This document shows positions 35,781 to 45,752 of a DNA stretch of 64,000 bases, in pieces. The notes under the pieces are model-generated. The model was not told the origin of the DNA. It was given only the letters and a program-made list of their open reading frames with translations, and made no database searches. Made by a program: the position numbers and the translations under genes. Position 1 is the stretch's first letter. Each line of letters begins with the position of its first letter. This DNA comes from Chlamydiota bacterium (GTDB lineage Bacteria; Chlamydiota; Chlamydiia; Chlamydiales; Rhabdochlamydiaceae): NCBI GenBank assembly GCA_030916885.1, contig JAUPVT010000055.1, positions 16,229 to 80,228 of the forward strand. Direction: 5' to 3'.

Positions 35781-38359
35781 TATTTTACTCTCTCTTTCCA
35801 ATCAATGAGTTTTTGTAGAGCAGCCAAAGGGGTGAGGTTATTAGGATCGATTTCTTTAAGTTCTTCTAAAATAGCTGGTTTACTTTCTGTCTCTGTATTG
35901 ATAAAAAGACAGAGTTGTTTTTCTGTTTTGGGTTTAGCCATAGATATTTGTTCTAGGCCTTTTAGCATTTGTTGTGCGCGTTTGATCACGAAGTAAGGCA
36001 ATCCCGCTAACCGTGCTACTTGAATGCCGTAACTTTTATCCGTACTTCCTCTTATGACTTTATGTAAAAATATGATTTTATTTTCAGACTCATGGGCAGA
36101 GACGCTGTAATTTACAGCTCCAGGAATCTTTTGCTCTAATTCAGTTAATTCCCAGAAATGAGTAGCAAATAAGGTTTTGGTTTGCTTTCCAGGTTGAGTT
36201 AATAGATATTCTGCAACAGACCATGCAATAGAAATCCCATCATATGTACTAGTTCCTCGACCAATTTCATCCAAAATCACCAAAGAACGATTTGTTGCAT
36301 TATTAAGAATGTTTGCTGTTTCTGTCATTTCTACCATAAAAGTCGAAAGTCCTTTTGCTAAATCATCACTTGCTCCAATTCGACTGAAAACCTTATCAAT
36401 AATACCTATAGTAGCGCTTTTAGCAGGAACAAAACTGCCCATTTGTGCAAGAATTGCAATTAGTGCTGCTTGACGAATAAACGTGGATTTACCCGCCATA
36501 TTGGGACCTTTAATTAAGTGCAGCCGATGACTTGTGGCATTTAAAAAAACATCATTGGGTATAAACAGTTCTTTTTTCATTACAGTTTCAATCACTGGAT
36601 GACGTCCTTTCTCAATATGAAATAGATCGCTGGAATTGACAGTAGGCTTTATATATTTTTGGAGTTTTGCTGCCTGCGCCAACGAACAAATCACATCGAT
36701 TTCAGCAATTGCGCGTGCAATGAGATAAATCGAAGAAGCATGTTCTGCAATTTGTTTTTTTAATTGTGTGAACAATAAATATTCTAGTGCACAAATACGT
36801 TCTTCTATATGTATTATTTTATGTTCGTATTCTTTTAATTCTAGGGTTGTAAAGCGTTCTGCATTTACTAAGGTTTGTCTTCTTTGAAAAGAAGAGGGAA
36901 TTTTTTCTGTCTTTCCACGACTTAATTCAATAAAAAAGCCAAAGACTTTTGTATATCCTACTTTGAGATTTTTGATTTGAGTTTCTTCTCTTAATTGTGT
37001 TTGATATTGAGCAATCCAACTGTGAGAGTCTTTTTTGATGGATTGTAATTGATCAAGTTCTTCTGAAAAACCTATACGAAATATCTCGGCTTCTTTCAAT
37101 TTTAAAGGAGGGGTGTCTATAAGTGCTTTTTGTAAGAGTTGCACAAGGTTTGAAACATCTTTTAAGTTTGTTTTATTTTTAATAATCAATTCGCTAAAGA
37201 AATGATTTTCAAAAATATGGGAAATAGGGAAAATTTGTTCTAAAGAAAGGCGAAAGACTCCCAAATCACGTGGAGTTGCATAATCGGTTTCAATTCGCAT
37301 AATTAAACGTTCTAAATCGCGAATTTCTTTTAAATGCTTAAAGATCTGTTCACTCAGTTGCCATTTTGCTAAAAATTCCTCAATACCATCTTGCCTTTGT
37401 TGAATTTCAGTTAGATCCAACAAAGGATGTGCGAGCCAGTATTTAAGCAGGCGTCCACCCATTGGAGTTAGGGTATAATCAATAACTTGCAGCAGGGTAT
37501 GGGAGGAATCATCTTGGATTGATTGAAAAAGTTCTAGATGTTTTTGAGTAGTTCGATCTAGTAGCATGTAAGATGAAGAGTGTTCTTTTTTTATACTCTT
37601 AATATGGTGAATGGGAAGATTTAATTCATCTTGTACATAATGTAAAATAGCACCAGCTGCATTAATAGCAGCAACCATACCTGTTAATCCAAAACTATCT
37701 AAACTACCAACTTTAAAATGCCTTAAAAGCACATCACAAGCATGCTTGTGTTCAAAATGCCATGCTTCTTTTATATGAATAGCTGGTTTAAATTGACGAT
37801 CTATTTCTTCAAGAAAATGAGGGTGTTGAGTCATCCATTTTTGGGGAAGTAAAAGCTCCTTGGGCTGGATACGGTTCAGTTCATCAAATAGCTGCTTTTG
37901 ATCTTCGAATTCCATAGCACGAAATTCAGAAGTGGTAACATCAAGTACAGCAAGACCAAAAGCTTCATTAATTTGGATGAAACAGGCAAGAAAATTGTTG
38001 AACTTTGCTGATAGCAGATTGGAGTGAACAATTGTTCCTGGAGTAATGATTTTGACGACTTCTCGTTTTAAAATTCCTTTAACAGATTGTGGATCCTCTA
38101 GTTGTTCAGCAATAGCAATACGATATCCCTTTGCAACAAGTTTGTCAATATACGCATCGCATGTATGAAAAGGAATTCCCGCCATAGGGATGTCTTGTCG
38201 TTTAGTTAGCGTTATATCCAATTGTTTTGATAAAAGCACAGCATCGTTTTCAAACGCCTCATAAAAATCCCCTAGGCGAAATAGCAACAAGGCATTTCCT
38301 GCTTGTTTTTTACAGTGATGCCATTGAGCCATCATAGAAGAGGGTTTTTCTTCTTTCAT
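35780..38359 (-). CDS. mutS: DNA mismatch repair protein MutS
   Basis: MutS recognises mismatches. The N-terminal mismatch-binding part has LLFRLGDFYEAFENDA with the Phe-x-Glu reading head, and Walker A is GPNMAGKST at about residue 610, followed by DEIGRGTSTYDG. The ATG at 38359 has GAGG eight bases upstream and gives 859 residues; the longer frame to 38395 starts with TTG and no such site. It is directly upstream of uvrC, with overlapping codons. Confidence 0.97.
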   Translation of the reverse strand: MKEEKPSSMMAQWHHCKKQAGNALLLFRLGDFYEAFENDAVLLSKQLDITLTKRQDIPMAGIPFHTCDAYIDKLVAKGYRIAIAEQLEDPQSVKGILKREVVKIITPGTIVHSNLLSAKFNNFLACFIQINEAFGLAVLDVTTSEFRAMEFEDQKQLFDELNRIQPKELLLPQKWMTQHPHFLEEIDRQFKPAIHIKEAWHFEHKHACDVLLRHFKVGSLDSFGLTGMVAAINAAGAILHYVQDELNLPIHHIKSIKKEHSSSYMLLDRTTQKHLELFQSIQDDSSHTLLQVIDYTLTPMGGRLLKYWLAHPLLDLTEIQQRQDGIEEFLAKWQLSEQIFKHLKEIRDLERLIMRIETDYATPRDLGVFRLSLEQIFPISHIFENHFFSELIIKNKTNLKDVSNLVQLLQKALIDTPPLKLKEAEIFRIGFSEELDQLQSIKKDSHSWIAQYQTQLREETQIKNLKVGYTKVFGFFIELSRGKTEKIPSSFQRRQTLVNAERFTTLELKEYEHKIIHIEERICALEYLLFTQLKKQIAEHASSIYLIARAIAEIDVICSLAQAAKLQKYIKPTVNSSDLFHIEKGRHPVIETVMKKELFIPNDVFLNATSHRLHLIKGPNMAGKSTFIRQAALIAILAQMGSFVPAKSATIGIIDKVFSRIGASDDLAKGLSTFMVEMTETANILNNATNRSLVILDEIGRGTSTYDGISIAWSVAEYLLTQPGKQTKTLFATHFWELTELEQKIPGAVNYSVSAHESENKIIFLHKVIRGSTDKSYGIQVARLAGLPYFVIKRAQQMLKGLEQISMAKPKTEKQLCLFINTETESKPAILEELKEIDPNNLTPLAALQKLIDWKERVK

Positions 38360-38533
38360 TTTTAATACCTCGCTTTGAAGCTCTTTATTATCCAATCTAA
38401 GGCAGGAGAATGCAAGGTTTTATTGAGGAATAAAACTTAAACTTCATTAATTTTTATTATTTAATTTTTTATAAAATTTGTACCATCAGCGTTTATTAGA
38501 GGGGTCTAGTAATCGGAGTGCAATTGTTTAAAC

Positions 38534-38872
38534 CTAGAGTTCTGGCGATCTATATTTAAGAGCTTCTTGAATTTGTTTGATACATGCTTGACACCACATC
38601 ATTAGTGTTTTGATATCTTTATCTAGCAGTTTCAGTTTATGAATAATGGATTCCTCATCACTTTCTTTAATAGGTAGGGTATTGATTATGGTTTCTTTAT
38701 TTAGATGTATTTTAATCTGAAATACTTTTAGTAATAAAGGGAGCATAACATTTTTAATCTGTTCTCTTAGTTGGGTTAAAGAGGAGTCTTGCATTGTTCC
38801 TATTTGAGAAAAATAAGTAGTTTTTTCTTCTTTAGGTAAAGAATCAAGTAATAATTCTTCTAATTTATCCAT
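38534..38872 (-). CDS. Hypothetical small helical protein
   Basis: Not recognised. A 112-residue, Leu/Ile/Lys-rich protein with predicted long helices (LREQIKNVMLPLLLKVFQIK, KLLDKDIKTLMMWCQACIKQI) and no signal or clear membrane segment. It lies alone between mutS and dnaG, where Chlamydia also has a small hypothetical gene as I recall. Size and helicity would fit a type III secretion chaperone or co-factor, but there is no direct evidence. Confidence 0.55.
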   Translation of the reverse strand: MDKLEELLLDSLPKEEKTTYFSQIGTMQDSSLTQLREQIKNVMLPLLLKVFQIKIHLNKETIINTLPIKESDEESIIHKLKLLDKDIKTLMMWCQACIKQIQEALKYRSPEL

Positions 38873-39100
38873 TTTGCCTCACAAAAGTTTGTTCAACAAA
38901 ATTTTTAAAGGATATTTGATTTTTAAATAAAGTGATTTTTCAAATCATCGTAAATATATTTGTACACCCTCCTCTCTTAAATAAATTTTAATCTATATTT
39001 TTTTAAGAACAAGACTGTTATTAATAGAGAAAAACTTGACGCAGTTTAGTTGCCTAATGCAAACTTAAAAAAACTAAAGAAGCGGTAATCTATAAACCTT

Positions 39101-40885
39101 ATGCCTTTATTTACTTCAGATAGCCTGGAGATGCTTCGCCATAAAATTGATTTATTCGAAGTATTGTCGGCTCATCTCACTTTTCAAAGAAGTGGATCTA
39201 CTTATAAAGCACTATGTCCTTTTCATGAAGAGAGAACCCCTTCTTTTATTATACAAAAAGGCAATGCTCATTATCATTGTTTTGGATGTGGAGCTCATGG
39301 GGATGCTATTTCTTTTTTAATGACTCATATAAGAATGTCATTTACCGAAGCGGTGGAAAGCCTTGCGGAGCGTTTTCAAGTGCATTTGGAGAAAGAAGAG
39401 GAAAAAGGCAAAGCAAAAACCCCTAATAAAATTGCATTAAAGAGGGCCTTAGCTTCTGCAAGCGAGCTATATCATTATTTATTATTATATACAGAGGAAG
39501 GGATAGAAGCCCTTAACTATTTATATGCAAGAGGGATTACTCTGCAGTTTATTCGTCGTTTTCAAATCGGATATGCTCCGAAGCAGTATAGTTTATTGGT
39601 CCAGTATTTACATACATGTGGTATTGAAGAAGACGTCATGCTACAAGCTGGTCTAATCAAACAATCTGGAGGAAAGCAACGAGATTTTTTTAGCGAGAGA
39701 ATTACTTTTCCTATTCTAGATTCTTTAGGTGCAGTGATTGGTTTTTCCTCCCGTAAATATAAACAAACTACATTTGGAGGTAAGTACATCAATTCCCCAG
39801 AAACCATTCTATTTAAAAAATCTCGTGTGCTATTTGGATTGAGCTATTGTCGTATGAGGATTGCAAAACAACAAATTGCAATCCTTGTAGAAGGACAAAT
39901 TGATGCTTTGCGATTAATCGATACAGGTTTTGACTATGTGGTTGCAGCTCAAGGTACAGCATTTGGGGAAGAGCATATTAAAGAGCTACTCCAGCTAGGT
40001 ATTAAGAAAATCTATCTGGCTTTAGACGCCGATGAAGCAGGTCAGAGCGCAACGCAAAAAATAGGGGACTTATTTCAAAAAAATGGAATTGACACGCGAG
40101 TGGTTACTTTAGAAAAAGAAAAGGATCCTGACTTATTACTTAGAGAAAAAGGGCCTAGCTATTTTGCTCATCTTTTAGAGACTAGCTCAGATTATTTAAA
40201 TTTCTTATTTTTTTATTTAGCAAAAGATAACGACTTGCAAACTCCTTCGCAAAAAAATCAAGTAGTCAATCAAATAGTAGACCAAATCCATCATTGGCAG
40301 CAGCCAGTACTAGTATATGAGAGTTTAAGAAAACTGGCCGAAATTGCGCAGGTGCCAGAGGCTAGTATTGGAATGAATCAGATCTGTATTCCGGATCTCT
40401 TTATTTCTAAGCAAGAATCGATAACTTTACAAGAGGTGGATGGAGATCGCATTTTAGAGCTTGACTTATTGCGTTGGTTATTAATGGGAGCTTCTCAATA
40501 TCCAGAGATCGTCGATATTGCCAAAGCTAATCTAAAGCGGGATCATTTCCGAGTTCCAAACATTTGGAAACTTTATATATCCCTACTAATAGAACATCAA
40601 TCAGGTTGCTTTGATCTTTTAGCAATTGGTAGTAGCTTAAATGATCCAGAAGAGCAAAAACTTTTATCTGAACTTTTACAACGTAAGATCAACTTAAATA
40701 AAACAAAAGAAGGTTTTTTAGAGGTTTTGCATAAAATTCTATTAAGGGATTGGATGCAAAAAAGAGAACAAATTAGAATACAAATTCAATCAGTTGGGCA
40801 TTCTGAAGAAGAAACACTTCAATTAGCTCGTCAGTTTGATATTCTTAAAAATCAAGTTCCAGAAGTGCTCATTCCTAAAATTTGA
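39101..40885 (+). CDS. dnaG: DNA primase
   Basis: DnaG lays RNA primers at the replication fork. The CHC2 zinc ribbon has C39, H42, C60 and C63 (CPFHEERTPSF, HCFGCGAHGD); the catalytic core contains GFSSRKY; the TOPRIM part (about residues 260-340) shows LVEGQIDAL and LALDADEAG. The 594-residue length is normal. The 3' end overlaps the convergent dipeptidase gene by 34 bases. Confidence 0.97.
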   Translation: MPLFTSDSLEMLRHKIDLFEVLSAHLTFQRSGSTYKALCPFHEERTPSFIIQKGNAHYHCFGCGAHGDAISFLMTHIRMSFTEAVESLAERFQVHLEKEEEKGKAKTPNKIALKRALASASELYHYLLLYTEEGIEALNYLYARGITLQFIRRFQIGYAPKQYSLLVQYLHTCGIEEDVMLQAGLIKQSGGKQRDFFSERITFPILDSLGAVIGFSSRKYKQTTFGGKYINSPETILFKKSRVLFGLSYCRMRIAKQQIAILVEGQIDALRLIDTGFDYVVAAQGTAFGEEHIKELLQLGIKKIYLALDADEAGQSATQKIGDLFQKNGIDTRVVTLEKEKDPDLLLREKGPSYFAHLLETSSDYLNFLFFYLAKDNDLQTPSQKNQVVNQIVDQIHHWQQPVLVYESLRKLAEIAQVPEASIGMNQICIPDLFISKQESITLQEVDGDRILELDLLRWLLMGASQYPEIVDIAKANLKRDHFRVPNIWKLYISLLIEHQSGCFDLLAIGSSLNDPEEQKLLSELLQRKINLNKTKEGFLEVLHKILLRDWMQKREQIRIQIQSVGHSEEETLQLARQFDILKNQVPEVLIPKI

Positions 40886-41850
40886 GTATTTAAGAAAACC
40901 CTAGCATTTTCATAAGCAATCGATTGCAAAATAGGTAGTTCTAGTTTTAAAGATAGCTTTTCTAATAAAATAGGATAGCACTCTGCTGTATCATAAGGTG
41001 TATGATAAAAGGATTGTCCTGGATATTTAGCTTGTAGATTAGATGGATCTTTATCACAGAAAAAATCAGATCCAAAGCAAAGAGCTTCTTTTGCATTGAG
41101 TGTAAGCGCATATTCTACATGTTGGATTAAACCATTCGGATCTTCTTTATGCACAAAAGGAGCAAAGAAATTTAATCCGATAAGACCCTTTCTATGAATG
41201 ATCTCAAGGACTAATTCATCAGGAAGATTGCGGGTAGCGAAATGAACCTTGCGAAAATTACAATGGCTAGCAATTAGAGGAATACGCCAGTTATTTTGAT
41301 CAATTTTGTTTAAAACATCATAGGATAGATGATCAGAAGCATGACTTAAGTCAACGGCTATTTTACGGTTATCTAGCCACTCTAGTAAATGAACCCCATC
41401 AGGTTTTAGTCCAATAGAAGTATCAGATCCTCCTCCAAAACGATTTTCTTCATTCCAAGTAATACCAATATAAAGAAGAGGACCAATTTTATTTTGATAA
41501 TTGGCTAACCTTTGCAGGCTCATAGTAAGGGGCTCATACTCATCTGCAAATCCAGAGGCTCCTTCAAAAGCTGCGATTGTGGATATAGCTGTTGGCTGAG
41601 CCTGCTGAGAAATAGGAGAAAAATAAGAAGGGTGCTCGTATAACCACTGTAATTTTTCGCTTTGTTTTTGAGCTAAATCAATGCTATTTGGTGATTTATT
41701 TGTAAAAATGGCAAGTACCTGGGTTTCTACACCCCCTTGTTTCATTTGTAAATACGAGCAACGAGAAAGAGGATCTAAGAAAGATCTATTCTCTTGCTCG
41801 CTTAGAAAAGAGAGCAAATCGTTATGTAAATCAAAAATGGGTAAGCGCAT
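40852..41850 (-). CDS. Membrane dipeptidase family protein (peptidase M19)
   Basis: Zinc dipeptidase of the renal/microsomal type. The N-terminal ligands are in FDLHNDLL (H9 and D11 from the start I chose), with VDLSHASDH and ASHCNFRKVHFATRNL carrying later ligands and the RN-LPDE signature. No signal peptide is evident, so a cytoplasmic peptide-scavenging role is likely. ATG at 41850 gives the usual start just before the first metal ligands; the frame upstream to 41904 looks unrelated. Confidence 0.9.
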   Translation of the reverse strand: MRLPIFDLHNDLLSFLSEQENRSFLDPLSRCSYLQMKQGGVETQVLAIFTNKSPNSIDLAQKQSEKLQWLYEHPSYFSPISQQAQPTAISTIAAFEGASGFADEYEPLTMSLQRLANYQNKIGPLLYIGITWNEENRFGGGSDTSIGLKPDGVHLLEWLDNRKIAVDLSHASDHLSYDVLNKIDQNNWRIPLIASHCNFRKVHFATRNLPDELVLEIIHRKGLIGLNFFAPFVHKEDPNGLIQHVEYALTLNAKEALCFGSDFFCDKDPSNLQAKYPGQSFYHTPYDTAECYPILLEKLSLKLELPILQSIAYENARVFLNTQILGMSTSGT

Positions 41851-41944
41851 CTTAAAATACCTTAAGTTTTTAACTAGTATGAGTTCTCCTAATAAATTCA
41901 TCAAGGCTAGCTATCGGAAAAGATTTGGGTCAAACAAGCAACTT

Positions 41945-44911
41945 CTAAAAATTACTAAAATCTATTAAAGATTCAAATAGCTTAATTATTTTCTTTAAAA
42001 GCCAGATCCTATTTCCACGCAGGTCTGGATCATCTGAAAGAATAATTACAGTTCTAAAAAACCTTTCTAAGGGATTTTGTAGTTCTGCTAGTAATTCAAA
42101 CGCTTCTAGATATTTTTGTTGTTGTAGAAGCTTTGGCCAGCATTTGTAGATTAAAGTATACTCTTGTAGGATTTTTTTCTCAGCTGGTTCAATCATAAGT
42201 TTTTGTTGAAAGGTAGAGGAAGTAGCCTGTATGTGTCCTTTAATGCGTTTATAAGTTTTAATAAAGTAAGAGAAGTTTTTTTTAGATTTGCGAAAGATGC
42301 AAAAAGCTTCCAATCTGCACAATTGGTCAAAAGGGTCATAAGGATTAATCTTTGCAATCGCATCAATATCCTCTTTTCTAAAACCTAATTCTTCAAATAT
42401 CAATTTTTTACGAGCGTTAATGAAAGTGATAATCGTTTGTGAAGCTTTTTTTTTATTAGTTATAGGAAAAACCTGACAAGCTTTTAATAATAAACTTTGT
42501 AGATTACAACTCATTTTATTTTTTATCAGGATTTGAATGATTCCCGTCGCTTGCTTGCGCAATAGGTAAAGGTCTCTGGAAGTACTATAATAATTAATAA
42601 GGTCATCTATTTTATCTGATAGACTTAGGACAATACCAGTTGGGGTTTTGGGAACAGCATCTATTCTTGATCGGGGCATCCACTGTTCCTCAAGAGCTAT
42701 TGCTACCTGATGTTGTTCATTTTGTGCTAGAGCGTAGTATTTGCCAATAATACCTTGTAAATCAGGAGATTCATGAACAAGCGCAGAACAAAGATCAGAT
42801 TTGCTTAAAAGAGCAGCTCTTTGTACGTATACATACTCTGCAACTTTTAAATGTTGATGGATCATTGTTGCTATTAGAGTCAATCTTTCTACTTTATCCC
42901 AAAGATTTTTAAAATCTCTCTGATAACTTATCTCTTGTAGTTTATAGTAACTTAACTCAAGTGGAATATGAACTTCTTTTTCATAAAGAGCAGCGATACT
43001 GGTCAAGCGAAAAAGAAGTTCTTTTTCATTGCCCAGTTGAATTGTTTGATTAAGTTGGTTATCAATTGTAATGATAAAAGTATTCATTAATTGATCATGA
43101 CGATCGATAACAGGAAAATATTTGCAGTATTTTGTTATTTGTGAAATAAGTATTTCTTTAGGAATTCTTAGGAATTGAGCATCAAAGAAACCGAGAATTA
43201 AAGTTGGCCATTCTGTAAGATGCAATACTTCTGGTAGTATTTTGCTTTGTTCTATTGCATATCCTTTTATTTGTTTCTCTAATGTTTTAATTTGTTTTTC
43301 AATGTGTTTTTTTCTTTCTTCTATATCTGCTAGAACATAATGCTTTCGTAAATCAGAAAGATAATATTTTGGATGTTTGATCTCAATAAAAGTAGGGCTG
43401 AGTTGAAAATGGCCAAAAGAAATATTTCCAGATTGAATCCTGCCTAAATTAAAAGAGACCACTTGGTTTCCAAATAAAGCAAGAATCCATCGAATAGGAC
43501 GAGCATATCTAATAGAAGGATCTTCCCAATACATTTTCTTGGGAAAGTCTATATTCATAATCAAAGATGGTAGCTTCTTTTGTAATAGTGCATATGTAGA
43601 TTGGCCTTTTACATAAACAGTAGCAATCAGGTATTGAATGCCACTCATAGGAATAAAATACAAATTTGGTATTTCTTCTCGTAATACTTCTGCTAAAGTA
43701 CAAAAGACAATATTACAAGTTTGTAAAAATCCTTTGCCTTGTTTTGTTAAATTACCCCTTTTATCAAAAGCTACGGTTATCGAAGGGCCTTTAATTTGTT
43801 CTTCGACAGCTTCTGTTCCTTCTACAAGATCCTTTACTAAAATACTTAGGCGTTGAGGCGTTCCAAATATCTGCAGCTCTTCAAATTCTAATTTAGAAGT
43901 TTCTAATAAATTGCGTATGGCATTTTCTAAATATAGGCAGCCAATGGGCACAAAACTTGCAGGTAGTTGTTCTGAACCAATTTCAAGAAGAAAATCCCGT
44001 GTGTTTTTTGGGTTGAAGCAGGGGTTTTTTTGTGTAATAAACTTTGTGCTTATAGAAGGGGTTATTAGGGATACCTGTCTAGAAAGAATAGCTTTAGCAA
44101 CTAGATGAGTTAAATTGCGGATTCTTCTAATATAGTTATTTCTTTGACTAAAGCAAATAGCTCCTCTTGCATCTAATAAATTAAAAGCATGAGATGCTTT
44201 AATCACAAAATCGTAAGCTGGAATAGGAAGGTTATTTTTTACTAGATTTTTTATTTCCTGTTCATAGTCGCTAAAATGGCGCAACCACATGGGAACCGAG
44301 GCTTCTGTAAGATGATAATGGCTCCATTCAACCTCATTTTGTAGAAATAGATCACCAAGAGTAAAAAGATGGTTATATTGTATATCAAAAATTGCAGTCT
44401 TATTTTGAAAGAATAGGGCAAGTCTTTCTAAGTCATAAGTAATTTCTAGACTAATTGGTTTCAGTACAATGTCTCCCACTGTTTGCAAATAGGTAAATTG
44501 GGTAATTTCCGTTCCATTGCACCATATCTTCCACCCTAATCCTGAAATTCCTAATGAAGAGATTACCCAATCATTGTGTACAAATCGAATATCATATTTT
44601 TTCATATCCAAGTTTAATGCAAAAAGAGATTGGAGATATAAAGTGCGTGCATCTGTTGGAAGGGGTTTGATGAGAACTTGATATTGGTGAGATGTCTGAA
44701 TGCAGTTGAAGTTTTTATAATGTGCATTTTTTGGTTTGCGACACGATTCTATAAAAGCCGCTCTATAAGGTTCTTTACCTAGACAACGCAGAAATGTAGC
44801 TGGATTGAATATCCCTGCCCCTACCTCTAAATCATACCCCTGATGAATAATACAGTTTTGTTTAACCCAAAAGGCGTTAAGGCGATCAATGATTTGTTCA
44901 AAGGTTAGCAT
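41945..44911 (-). CDS. glyQS: Glycyl-tRNA synthetase, fused alpha and beta subunits
   Basis: One 988-residue chain joins GlyQ (about residues 1-290: TFEQIIDRLNAFW, YDLEVGAGIFNPATFLRCLG, SHQYQVLIKP) to GlyS (from about 308: DFLLEIGSEQLPASF, with a C-terminal DALR-like tRNA-binding region). Bacterial-type glycyl-tRNA synthetases are usually alpha2beta2 from two genes; the fusion is a known chlamydial feature. It charges tRNA-Gly in the cytoplasm. Confidence 0.97.
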   Translation of the reverse strand: MLTFEQIIDRLNAFWVKQNCIIHQGYDLEVGAGIFNPATFLRCLGKEPYRAAFIESCRKPKNAHYKNFNCIQTSHQYQVLIKPLPTDARTLYLQSLFALNLDMKKYDIRFVHNDWVISSLGISGLGWKIWCNGTEITQFTYLQTVGDIVLKPISLEITYDLERLALFFQNKTAIFDIQYNHLFTLGDLFLQNEVEWSHYHLTEASVPMWLRHFSDYEQEIKNLVKNNLPIPAYDFVIKASHAFNLLDARGAICFSQRNNYIRRIRNLTHLVAKAILSRQVSLITPSISTKFITQKNPCFNPKNTRDFLLEIGSEQLPASFVPIGCLYLENAIRNLLETSKLEFEELQIFGTPQRLSILVKDLVEGTEAVEEQIKGPSITVAFDKRGNLTKQGKGFLQTCNIVFCTLAEVLREEIPNLYFIPMSGIQYLIATVYVKGQSTYALLQKKLPSLIMNIDFPKKMYWEDPSIRYARPIRWILALFGNQVVSFNLGRIQSGNISFGHFQLSPTFIEIKHPKYYLSDLRKHYVLADIEERKKHIEKQIKTLEKQIKGYAIEQSKILPEVLHLTEWPTLILGFFDAQFLRIPKEILISQITKYCKYFPVIDRHDQLMNTFIITIDNQLNQTIQLGNEKELLFRLTSIAALYEKEVHIPLELSYYKLQEISYQRDFKNLWDKVERLTLIATMIHQHLKVAEYVYVQRAALLSKSDLCSALVHESPDLQGIIGKYYALAQNEQHQVAIALEEQWMPRSRIDAVPKTPTGIVLSLSDKIDDLINYYSTSRDLYLLRKQATGIIQILIKNKMSCNLQSLLLKACQVFPITNKKKASQTIITFINARKKLIFEELGFRKEDIDAIAKINPYDPFDQLCRLEAFCIFRKSKKNFSYFIKTYKRIKGHIQATSSTFQQKLMIEPAEKKILQEYTLIYKCWPKLLQQQKYLEAFELLAELQNPLERFFRTVIILSDDPDLRGNRIWLLKKIIKLFESLIDFSNF

Positions 44912-45159
44912 AAAAAATTTAACTAAGATATTAAGGTATAATTAAGTTCATTGTATAAGAAGAGGTTATTTTTTATGTGTTTTTATTAGCTAATTATTCG
45001 TTTTTAAATTAGGATCTACTTATTGTTAAATAGTTTAAAGATAAGTGCTTCACACTATGTATTTGCTAATTATTGATTTAGATAAACTATAAATAATTTA
45101 AATTGTTTTTAAAATATTTATTAAAGTATGTTAAAGTTGAGATGTAAAAAGGAGAATTT

Positions 45160-45372
45160 ATGACCATTCACCCTCTGGTATCTTTACCTTTATCCTCATA
45201 CAAGCAACCACAAAATACATCAGATGCTCTAGTAATGAGAAAAAAAAGGAAAATGTTGCGTTCTCAGAAATACAACGAAGAGCCTATAGAAAAGAGCCTG
45301 CATCAAAATCTAGGCGTAAAATTACAAAGAAGAGGCATAAAAAGATTGCAAAATAAAGAATTAAAAGTTTAA
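45160..45372 (+). CDS. Small basic hypothetical protein
   Basis: Not recognised. A 70-residue, lysine- and arginine-rich protein (MRKKRKMLRSQKYNEE, KLQRRGIKRLQ) with a strong ribosome binding site (AAAAGGAG) at ideal spacing, which is why I accept it as real. The first 20 residues are neutral and rich in Ser, Leu and Pro, as in many type III secretion signals; nucleic-acid binding or secretion are both only guesses. Confidence 0.6.
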   Translation: MTIHPLVSLPLSSYKQPQNTSDALVMRKKRKMLRSQKYNEEPIEKSLHQNLGVKLQRRGIKRLQNKELKV

Positions 45373-45470
45373 CCCATAAGTTCTTCTTTGTTTTAGATTT
45401 AGATTATAAAATTGATTTTAAAGTTTTATTACACTATAATGCTAGTATCTAGTTTAGATTAGGGGATTTT

Positions 45471-45752
45471 ATGCGTATTAACAGTTTAATAGATTCATCT
45501 TCTCTGCTCATTAATTTTTCTGCCACAATTAGTTTGGGGAATATATCATCTCTTTTTAATCGAGTGATTCACACGGCTTCGGAAAACTCTCGTAAGGATC
45601 TGCGAACACATACAGAAAGAAATAGAAAGAATACACTTCAAGTGCAAGAAAATAGAAAGCATGCTTTAATAGATCGTAATTCAACACAAACCCAAGCACT
45701 TAAGAATGCCTCTTTCTTCCATTCATACATTACCCCTAGAAAAGCTACGTAA
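45471..45752 (+). CDS. Small hypothetical protein overlapping rlmN
   Basis: Not recognised. A 93-residue protein starting after TAGGGGATTTT. The N-terminal third is Ser/Leu/Ile-rich, the rest polar and basic (SRKDLRTHTERNRKNTLQVQ). It overlaps the start of rlmN by 47 bases in another frame. Composition resembles the preceding small gene (uncharged Ser-rich start, basic tail), so the two could belong to one class of secreted proteins. Confidence 0.5.
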   Translation: MRINSLIDSSSLLINFSATISLGNISSLFNRVIHTASENSRKDLRTHTERNRKNTLQVQENRKHALIDRNSTQTQALKNASFFHSYITPRKAT

